A stretch of DNA of 64,000 nucleotides from Astrothelium macrocarpum (lineage: Eukaryota > Ascomycota > Dothideomycetes > Trypetheliales > Trypetheliaceae): NCBI GenBank assembly GCA_021030915.1, contig JAGEMR010000040.1:1-64000 (forward strand), read 5' to 3'. The notes under the pieces are model-generated. The model was not told where the DNA came from, ran no database searches, and was given only the letters and a program-made list of their open reading frames with translations. The position numbers and the translations under genes were made by a program. Below, piece after piece: positions 32,183 through 41,400 of this stretch. The stretch's first letter is position 1. Every line of letters begins with the position of its first letter.

Positions 32183-34246
32183 ATGGCGGCTGAAAATAAG
32201 AACCCACTGCTAAAGGCCCTTCCTCCAGCGACTGATTACTTGACTTACCTAACAATCATCGAGTACAATCTTAGCCCTAGTAATCTTAACGTCTTGCACG
32301 AGGTACTGCAGGATGCAACGCTGACGACTAACATTGGTTGGGACCTCATTCATTTATTGGTTCCTCTCTTGCCAGGGTCGAAGCAATGTCTAGAGGATAT
32401 AGCTCGGCTAGGCAACCCTAGGGAGGTCATCATCAAAGTAACAGAGTCCCTAAGATTGATTGATTTTACTGCCATCCACGAGGAAAGTGATAGCGACCAA
32501 GAACCGAATAACCGCAGACTTGCACACCGTAGCCTGAAAACTGCTCCAGTCTCGCACGATGAAGATAGCCCTCCAACACAGGCGATGGAAACCGCACCTG
32601 AAACAACCCTGCAGGTGCTTCAGTTCGTATCTCTTTTATCTATGCTTAGTATTCTACACCCTCGCATCAAGACGAAATACCCAAGTCGTTTTCTATCAAC
32701 CACTCTACAGGCTATTCTAGCAACTTACTCTGGGGCGGGATCTTATCGTGAGGAGATTGCGCCGGCCGCGATACAATTTGTGAAAGCAATATCAGGTACT
32801 AAAAGGCCACATTTACCACCGAGAAGAAATACGAGCCAGAGTAATATTCTACTGGGAGGCTCGAGTGCACCAGATCCAGAAGCTTCAACAGACCTTCCTG
32901 ACGATGGAGACCTAGCAATTTACCGCCGACTTTTGCAATCCTTTGTGACCCATTTTGCTGAAGAGTATATGGCATCTCTACCATCAGGAGATGACGTTCC
33001 CGGTCTTGCATTGTGTAGTAGGCTCCAGGAGCGCTTACATCCCGAATGGACGATTCCAAATCGGCGCACAGTCTCAGAAAAATTCGCAGGAGATCCAAAA
33101 CTACAACTACGAACAACACTAATTGGCCAAATCGTTGCTCTTGCGCAAGATCTCGGTTTAGAACCACAAGATCTTTACGGAACCTTGATGGACCCAGCTC
33201 CCGAAATAACAGGAGATCGCGATGAAGAAGATGACCCTCCCTCTTCAGTAGACGATATTCCGTTTTCACGGCAAGGCTCATCGTACATACTAGCTGCGCG
33301 TCAGAGCGCATCGCTGCTCTATAATGATTCTGCGGCTGCACCTATCATTTCTATATTTCCAATCCACACTCAAATACTCCAGAGTATCTTGGGAGCCTCG
33401 GATTCCATGGAATCCCTGGTTCTTGGCTTGGAATCGCCGGCTCTTCTCGATTCTCTACTTGCTCTGGGCATGATTGCGCTCGAGCACAACGAGATTGGCA
33501 TCCCAACTGATGACGAAGATTTCAACAGTTACCTACAAAAGACATCCTTGATATCCGCCAATTGCTCATCTCCTAATGTACGATACTATGCACATTTTCT
33601 TACTGCTACTGTCCTACGGTCCCACCCTTCAGACACTGTGCGCCTCGCATTCATTCGTGATACTCTTGAGAACTGCCCATTCGATAATCTCAAGACAAGT
33701 GCTGTTGGTTGGCTAAAGGGAGAACTCCTCGAGGCCAACTCTCCGCTTCCAAATCCGCCTGTAGACGGAGCGGCGCCATCTCTAGCGCATTCAGGATCCA
33801 GCCGCTTCCAGACTTCAGATGGCGACGGGAAGACTCCATCTCTTTTCGCAACTCCAATCGCCCTTTCTACGCTTTCGACCCAACTCTTTCCGGATCTTAC
33901 CTACGATCTTACCAATCAATCTTTATTACAGGCGTGGGAGGTGTTTAAATCCAACGCGCCTTTTTATCTTGCTACACTGAATCTTTATCGCCTCTTACTT
34001 GGCAACAGTCACCTACGCGAGGCAATGGACATTGGAGCACTGCACGTCAACAATGACATTGGTGGCAGCTATCTGGGACCTTTGAAAGAAGCCTCGGAGA
34101 AGTTCAAGAAGGATCTGGAGGGCGGGGATGAGATTGCTAGCGAAGAAGGAGAATCAGGCCGGTCGATGGCACTAGGTGAAATCTTAATCGTACAGATGTT
34201 ACTTGGAGAGATTGAGCCTCTAGTGATGAAGCTGAATGAGATATGA
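32183..34246 (+). CDS. Ybp1/Ybp2 family protein (Kinetochor_Ybp2, Alf4/glomulin-like)
   Basis: 687 aa in one exon from the ATG in CACAATGGCGGCTG. The protein is an all-helical solenoid with hydrophobic repeats such as NVLHEVLQDA, IGWDLIHLLVPLLPG, LQFVSLLSMLSILHP, LQTTLQAILATYSG-like segments, and NVRYYAHFLTATVLRSHPSD near the middle. The order and spacing match fungal YAP1-binding proteins. In yeast Ybp1 helps Hyr1 oxidise Yap1 in the peroxide response, and Ybp2 associates with the kinetochore. Filamentous fungi usually carry a single member, whose role may combine these or be different. The family call is from pattern recognition of sequence blocks; no catalytic residues are expected. Confidence 0.75.
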   Translation: MAAENKNPLLKALPPATDYLTYLTIIEYNLSPSNLNVLHEVLQDATLTTNIGWDLIHLLVPLLPGSKQCLEDIARLGNPREVIIKVTESLRLIDFTAIHEESDSDQEPNNRRLAHRSLKTAPVSHDEDSPPTQAMETAPETTLQVLQFVSLLSMLSILHPRIKTKYPSRFLSTTLQAILATYSGAGSYREEIAPAAIQFVKAISGTKRPHLPPRRNTSQSNILLGGSSAPDPEASTDLPDDGDLAIYRRLLQSFVTHFAEEYMASLPSGDDVPGLALCSRLQERLHPEWTIPNRRTVSEKFAGDPKLQLRTTLIGQIVALAQDLGLEPQDLYGTLMDPAPEITGDRDEEDDPPSSVDDIPFSRQGSSYILAARQSASLLYNDSAAAPIISIFPIHTQILQSILGASDSMESLVLGLESPALLDSLLALGMIALEHNEIGIPTDDEDFNSYLQKTSLISANCSSPNVRYYAHFLTATVLRSHPSDTVRLAFIRDTLENCPFDNLKTSAVGWLKGELLEANSPLPNPPVDGAAPSLAHSGSSRFQTSDGDGKTPSLFATPIALSTLSTQLFPDLTYDLTNQSLLQAWEVFKSNAPFYLATLNLYRLLLGNSHLREAMDIGALHVNNDIGGSYLGPLKEASEKFKKDLEGGDEIASEEGESGRSMALGEILIVQMLLGEIEPLVMKLNEI

Positions 34247-34476
34247 ATTTTTTCAAGACACACGCGAGATAGATCCTCAGCGATGAGCTTTACGATTTAG
34301 GAATACATGTTTCATTACAACGCAACATCTCCCTTTTTTGAGTCATGCCAGCGTTTGCTCGAGCTTATCGACGGGTTTAGAAAAACAAGTGTGCTCTTTT
34401 TCTTACAATAAGAGGATACAATCAATGATGGTTGATACAATTCTAAATTTGGCTTGCGCCAAAACACTATCTAGAC

Positions 34477-35063
34477 CTATCCACTAACGACTTGCGAAGT
34501 ACCATGACACGCTTCATAATCGATAATTTTATGCGACAATACCACATCATCCTCCAATGGAATCTGTAGACTCAGCGTTGTCTCGTCTGACGGATAGGTG
34601 GTTATATGTCCGCCGCCTGTCGTGTCTGCTGCGATAATTAGGCTTGTAGAGCTGCCTCCTATAATCCACGCATCCGAGCTGCTGTTTGTAGGTAAGGTGA
34701 TGTGGGCCAAGCCGGTGAGGAAAACAACCAATCTGGAAATGCAACAATGAATAGCTGTAATCAACTACGTGAAAAACATTTTCTGTAAGACACTCACTGT
34801 ATTTTGGGTGCGCGATGAGTACCGCCATTAAACCGAGGAGGGATGATGGTGTAGATTGTTTCTGATGTCTCAATGGAGAGGGTGGCAGCACCAGATGTGC
34901 CAGCGTCAGTGGATATCGAAAAAGGCGTCGTGAGCTCCCAGCATTGGAGGGCGGAATTATTGTATTGGTCCGTCACAATAGCAGTCGTTGTTAAAAAGGT
35001 ATTATTTGCGGCCTGAACAACAGAGGACAGTATGATCCAAAGAGCTAGCTCAATGAGCAACAT
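34477..35063 (-). CDS. Small secreted protein of a widespread fungal family (unknown function)
   Basis: Two exons, 35063-34798 and 34732-34477 (65-nt intron GTGAGT..TTCCAG), give 173 aa. The start MLLIELALWIILSSVVQA is a signal peptide. Mature blocks include LQCWELTTPFSISTDAGTSG, PPRFNGGTHRAPKIQ, LAHITLPTNSSSDAWIIGG and GHITTYPSDETTLSLQIP. I associate this order (CWEL..PF, GT.GAA, HITLP.S..AW..GG, YPS.E...LQIP) with a family of cupin-like small secreted proteins common in filamentous ascomycetes. It is probably a beta-sandwich with few cysteines. An in-frame upstream extension to 35240 exists, but the signal peptide argues for the internal ATG. Extracellular location is inferred; activity is unknown. 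Confidence 0.7.
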
Positions 35064-35924
35064 CGTGAATGGCTGAAATTCTAGTGGATGGTGGGTCCTA
35101 GTTTGAATTTTCGGCTTTCTGAACATCTTCTTTCTTTCGCCATGAGTAGTAAGCCGAGGAAAAGTAGAGTCGTCAGAATTTTCTGCCTCTTCATAATCTA
35201 GCGCTAACAACCGCGGAAAGTATCTATTCAAAATCGGCAATGATTGACCCTTTGTGAACCAGCTAACAAAACAAATGTTTATCGTTTGATGATTGTTGTC
35301 AGAGATGCAACTTTCGGCATCAAAATAGATGAAACTTGATCTTTCTTGTTAGGTAGTACCGAATTCCGCAGGAGCTGAAAAAAATCGTGCATGCGTCTAT
35401 GCACACGTGTAAGCAGAATCAAGGTGGAGCATGTCACATAATTCTCTAGAACTGTACGATAGCACGCTCGGTTACCTGACGAAACAAGGCGAAAAGGGGG
35501 CTCATGCCGTAGGGCGGTTTTGATCGCCACACCTACTCAGGCTGGCAATAGTTGTTGCAACCTACTCATGCCCCATAGTCTCGTTTCGTTTTTTCCAGCG
35601 TCGCTTGATGCAAGTTGGAGTGATGACGTGGGCGGACGCAAGGAACAGGAACAGGAACAGCGCTTTTTATAATCCCTGGACAAGGTTTTTTAAGGCGCAG
35701 CTACATGTTGTGTGCATTTACCTTATCCAGCTGTGTGGTTGCACAAATCAATTTAATAGAGTTGGACAGAGCTCGCAATTCTGGCATGAGTTGGAATAGT
35801 ACACAGAAAAACAAATTCCTTTGCCCATGATGTGCTTGGGACCTACAACTGATATACGCGGATTCCGTGAGGCCGTACATTGGATATCTACATCACACAT
35901 ACGTTAGACCTCATGTGCTCATGA
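35064..35924. other. Intergenic region
   Basis: Upstream of the secreted-protein gene and downstream of the CDT2-like gene. A hexanucleotide repeat GGAACA (three copies) lies near 35640. Frames here have no domain. Confidence 0.4.
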
Positions 35925-38247
35925 TCAACATTCGTCTTCATCCCAACATTCGTCTACATCGGCCCAGCCACAATCCCACCGCTGGCCATTCACTTCACCA
36001 CCCCGTCTTAGCTCCCGAGCTTTATCCCCTTCCCTCCAACAGCGTGCCACGTAATCGTCACTGACAGTGACAAGATCACCATCGGCAGTCCATGTGGAAC
36101 TGGTGACCTCCTTTCGGTGACCACGAACGAGCGCAGTACCGTTTTCGTAGATGGGTATTGTAGCAGCCGATTTGATAAATGAACTGGAAGCACTTATTCT
36201 TCTGTTTAGTCCCGGACGACTGGAGACTAAACCAGCGTGCCCGAGCTCAAGTTCTCCCCTCGAGTCGCGGACCTTGGGCTCTTCTGTCGGGAAAAGAATA
36301 GCGCAGCCATCACTGCTCCCCACCGCCAGCATCTCGCTCCTATCATTTTTTGCGACTCGAAGGGACGACTTTACATAGAAGGTCATGGCAAGAAATTTAG
36401 GATGTCTGAAGCCATACAGAGGGCCCAGACCTTCCTTGCTACTCGTGTTCACTCGTAGTTTTCGCTTGGGCGATGGATCAAATTCTGGAGCTGAGCCTAG
36501 GATGAGATGGTTGGTGGAATAAGCATAGACTGTACTGTCTCTGCACAACGTGTAGAATCGAGCTCCATCTCCGCTTAGTGACAGAGAGTTGATGCCAAAT
36601 GGACGATGCCACACATGACTTTCGGGTTCTCTAGTAGTTGAGACTGGTAAGAGTGGGCGTTGTCGTGATTTGGGCCGCAGCCGGATATCCCATAGTTTGA
36701 CAACAGCATTGGCCTCGCTTGCGGTCATCAGTAGATGCTCTCGACCCGTCGGAAGAAAAGAGAGAGCAGTGATGGAGACGTCGCCACTCCGGCCAGGAGA
36801 TTCTACTTTTCCAGACATGCTTCTGAACTGTTTTAGTGGTATATCAAATGTTACAAGCATGGTCATTGTACCTTGTATTGATACGAGCATTCTCAGATCC
36901 CTGACTCGAGACAAGCGGTTGACGATGAGTGTGAGCACCGACAACTGATCTTAGTAAAGCTGCTTGGGGTAAGGTTGTATGGTCTTGGCCTTGTGGTTGC
37001 ACTTCAGGTCCAAAAGAAGTCTGTATGTAGATCTGACTTGATGATGTTTCGGGACATCGAGTGTCCCATAAACGAAGGCTACCATCGCGGCCACACGTAG
37101 CAACGATACGGTCCTGACCTGGCTGGAACTTTGCTTGCTTTACTGAGGAAGAGTGACCAACCATAATGTACGTTGTTTGCTGGGTTCGCATATCAATCAT
37201 TCTTGCTGTTTGATCACCTGAAGCCGTGACAAGTCGTAAATCGTCTGGTGAGAAGGCAATATCCATGATAGCGTTGCCATGTGGTCGAAATGTTACATGT
37301 GCTTGCGAGAAACCTTCATGACAATCTTTTGCCGAATCAAGAAGGCGGACGGAACCTTCCTCATCACCGAATGCTACTAGAGAATTCGCTGCTGAAGAAT
37401 TAGTATCGTGTATACACTAACAGAAGCGCTGTTCAAGCCAAGTATGAGCAAGCTAGCACTTAAGATAACATACTATTGCAGCTGGAACTACAAAACGGAA
37501 GACCAGGACTTGAGAATTGATATCGATCGGTAGGTGCACTATAAAAATCCCGTGTTTGGAAATGCAAATCTGAATTATCAGCGAAAATCGAAAAATATCT
37601 AATTCACTCTTACCACCATGGTGATCGTATCCACTACCTCTTCCCACATAATCCGGACCGCCGAAACTTCTATGGAGAATGCGGCCTGTGATGCTTGTGC
37701 TTTCTCCACGTCGTCGAAGTTTGGGATAAATTACTGGCTCTAGTGGACTTGGGATCGAGTATTCGTCATCTCCGGCTTCTAAAGGGGATAAAGCATCCAC
37801 AGCATACGAGATTGGTGCGATCGAGTCTGATGGTTGAAGGCATGGTGACGAGCGTGGCGGTGAACTGTCGAGAGCGGCAGATGATATTCTTCTCCGTTTG
37901 GAAGACTTTGATCTTGGCGTCGAGTACTGCAACGGAGCAGAGGGTTGAACATCTTCAAATAATGCTCGCTTGGTAGAGGAGCTATTCCTGATAGATCCTA
38001 CCCGGTTGATTGCTTCCTGTGTGATGTCGCGAAGCTGCCTGCCAGACCGGCCGGGTCGTGCCGGAGTCTTCTGTGAGCCAGCGGATGATCGGGGAGTAAA
38101 AAAGCGAGTGAAGCGTTTTGGTGTTATGTTGGGAGGTTTCCGAGCTTTTCGACTGCCATTGCTAGCCGGTGGGGGACGTATTGGTGAAGATTGAGGCTGC
38201 TGGGACGAGGATATTGACCCATCGATACTTTTCGCTGGTGAGGACAT
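35925..38247 (-). CDS. CDT2: WD40-repeat protein, Cdt2-like (CRL4 substrate receptor)
   Basis: Four exons, 38247-37614, 37569-37474, 37391-36872 and 36822-35925 (introns 44, 82 and 49 nt), give 715 aa. A disordered basic N-terminus contains TPKRFTRFFTPR at residues 42-53, a PCNA-interaction-like FxxFF motif lacking the usual Gln. WD40 blades follow: VAFGDEEGSVRLLD, IMDIAFSPDDLRLVTASGDQ, GHSSSVKQAKFQPGQDRIVA then CGRDGSLRLWDTRC, LLMTASEANAVVKLWDIR, FGINSLSLSGDGARFYTL and a last blade VTVSDDYVARCW. The RDGSLRLWDTRC/AH arrangement is typical of Cdt2/DTL, the receptor of the Cul4-Ddb1 ligase that destroys Cdt1 and ribonucleotide-reductase inhibitors at replication forks. The first acceptor AG of the last intron would break frame; the second fits. 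Cdt2 identity is likely but not certain. Confidence 0.75.
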
Positions 38248-38436
38248 TGGATATCCTACAAAGAAGTACAATTGGAACGTAAGACGACAAAAAGATATTT
38301 CTGGCAGCGGTCAGTCGCGCTGTAGTGCTGGACGCGTCGCCGCGCAAAGTGTGAAGCGTTGGCCCAAGCTCCTGCGCCGCGGCACTTGAACCAAAAAAAT
38401 TCCATCTGCCCCTCCAGAAATGTCTATCTGAACGCC
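38248..38436. promoter_or_regulatory. 189-bp bidirectional promoter (CDT2-like / RRP5) with MluI box
   Basis: The two start codons face away from each other across 189 bp. ACGCGT at 38332-38337 sits in the middle within GGACGCGTCGCCGCGC. An MCB fits S-phase control of the CDT2-like gene; RRP5 would share it. The site is seen; its use is inferred. Confidence 0.6.
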
Positions 38437-41400
38437 ATGGCCCCAGCGAAACGGCGTGCTGATGCCGAACAGCCTCGCCGCGAAAACAGTGGTCCCGCTC
38501 GCAAAAAGGCCCGAAAAGAATTATCGTCTTCGGAACCAAAGTCCCAAGTGTCGAAACAATCTCCTGCATTGCGAGAACCAATCAAGCCAAAGAAAAGTAT
38601 TTCTCAGTCGTCACTACTTCAGAACGAAGAGAAATCTTTTCCTCGAGGAGGTGCTAGTGTCTTGACTCCTCTTGAATACAAGCAGATCAAGATCGAAGCC
38701 GAACGAGACGTGTTATTTGAGAACAGAGCATCGAAGGCGCATGATGAAGAAGACTACGGTTCTGATGAAGGAGACAATGGCCGCCTAGCTCAGCATGCAG
38801 CGAAACAAAAACATGGATCAAAAAAGAGGAAGCGTTCCCAAGTATCGGCAACAACAGCAGCAACAGCTGTTCCGGAGGATAACAGAAAAATCGAAAGTCT
38901 TAGTTTTCGGAACCTGGTCCCGGGATCACTTGTATTGGGCCAGGTAGCTCAAATTACTTCTCGCGATGTTGCTCTAACTCTTCCAAACAACCTCACTGGT
39001 TTTCTACCCTTGACATCGGTGTCTGATAGACTAAACCAGCGAATCGAGACCATTCTCGCTCTTTCGGACGTTGAGGGATCAGATGACACACATGATGAAG
39101 ATGATGTTAATTTGAAGGACTACTTTCGGATAGGGCAATACATCCGGGCTCGCGTGACGTCAAACTCGGATGAGCTCGCGACAAATGGTACAAAATCGAA
39201 ACGACGGATTGAGCTTAGTGTCAATCCTCGACAAACTAATGTCGAAGTCGCCGCTTCAGACATAACCATAGGCAGCACTCTCCAAGCAGAAGTAGTCAGT
39301 GTCGAAGACCGAGGCTTTGTAATGGACCTTGGTCTCACAAATAATTCCTTGACAGCTTTCGTTCCACTTCAAGAACTTGACTCGAACATAAATCCGTCGG
39401 ACGTCAAAGAGGGCACTGTGTGGTTGTGTGTGGTGACTGCACTGGGAACTAATAGAAAGACTGTTCAGCTCTCCGCTAGTCAGCAGCGTATTGGCGATGT
39501 CCAGAAATCGAACTTCATCTCAGATATGCCGAAATTAGACAATTTACTACCAGGAACAGCGGTACAGATGCTTGTCACCAGCACGAGCTCATCGGGAATA
39601 TGTGGCAAGGTTGCGGGGCTCGTCGATGCCACTGCTGACTGGATCCACTCTCGTGCTGGAGCTCAATCTGATCCCGATACAACGCTGGCCAAAGTCGGAT
39701 CTAAGGTAAAGGCGCGCATCATATGCACTTTTCCAGAAAGTGAGAGCAAAGTCATTGTGTCATTGCTTGGGCATTTGTTGTCTTTATCTCAACCGATAGA
39801 CAGGAATGATAGCACCGTTCAATCAGCATTAGACCTGTTACCAATCTCACATATCGTCGAAGCAGTCACGGTTGAAAAAATAATTCCAAAGCACGGTCTC
39901 GTTCTAGACCTTGGGAATGGTCTCCATGGTTTTACCCATATCTCTAGGCTTTCGAACGACAGAGTGGACTCCTTGTCTGAAACGACTGGCCCTTTCAAGA
40001 TTGGCTCTATACATCGTGCCAGGGTGATAAGCTTCAATTCTATGGATGGATTTTTCATCATGTCGCTCGAGCAGAAAATTCTTGAACAGCCATTTCTCCG
40101 TCTTGAAGATGTTCGGATCGGCCAGCCGGTAAATGGTGGCATTGAAAAGATTATAATCAATTCCGATGGAGTTGGAGGCCTACTAATTAATCTAGCAGAG
40201 GGGATCACCGGGTTTGTCCCAGAAATACATCTAGCCGATGTTAGACTGCAACATCCAGAAAGAAAATTCAGAGAAGGAATGCATGTATCTGGGCGGGTGT
40301 TATCAGTGAATCTGGAAAAGCGGACTGTCAAGTTGACTCTCAAAAAGACATTGATCAATTACAGCACGATTTGGACCAACTATGAGCAAATTTCATTGAA
40401 GTCGAAATCCGTAGGCACCTTGGTCAGCCTGTCTCAAAGCGGTGCGGTTGTGCAATTTTTTGGAGATGTGCGTGGTTTTCTCCCCGTTTCGGAGATGAGC
40501 GAAGCATACATCAAGGACCCGAACGATCATTTTCATGTAGGCCAGACTGTGACTGTTACCGTCCAATCAGTCGATCCCGAACAGAAAAGGATGACTGTTT
40601 CCTGTCGCGATCCCTCTCGGAAATCATTGCATGAACATGGGTTGGAGGACGAAGGGCCCGTTGGCTCGTTCGTAAAAGCCTCAGTGACTGAAAAGACCGA
40701 TCGTCACTTCACTCTGGAACTAGCTGGGAGCGGTAGACCTGCAATACTCAGGCTTGGGCATCTTACAGATGGTACAGAACAAAAGAATAATTCAGCCTGG
40801 AAGAGAATTCATGTTGGGCAAAAATTACAGGATGTACTACTTCTGGATGCAAGTCCTAAACGGAAATTAGCAATCCTCTCCAAGAAGCCTTCGTTACTCA
40901 AAGCAGCCAGAGCGGGTAAATTGCTTTCGTCATTCCAGGATGTCCGGTCTGATCAGAGTGTCGAGGGATTTGTACGAAACATTACAACAGAGGCCGTCTT
41001 TGTTGAATTCGGAGGAGGCGTGGTAGGAATGTTACCAAAGAAGCAGCTCACTGACGAAATGCTTCAAATCCCAAATTTTGGTCTCCACATCGATCAATCG
41101 ATCAAAGTTCGTATTCATCAAATTGACCATCAACAGCAACGGTTTACCGTATCCATGAAGGAGGAGAAACACGGCAAGCATGATGCAGCTAATATGGATA
41201 GCAAGAATGGCGGTACTACTGAAATTATTGTCCAGAACCCTGTCGATGGTGTTTCTACGTCAATGGCCAATTACATGCTTGGAGCCAGGACCAAGGCGCG
41301 AATAAACTCTATCAAGGATACGCAACTCAACGTGCAGCTTGCAGACAAAGTCCATGGTCGTGTTGATATCTCAGAAATCTTCGACAAGTGGGAGGACATA

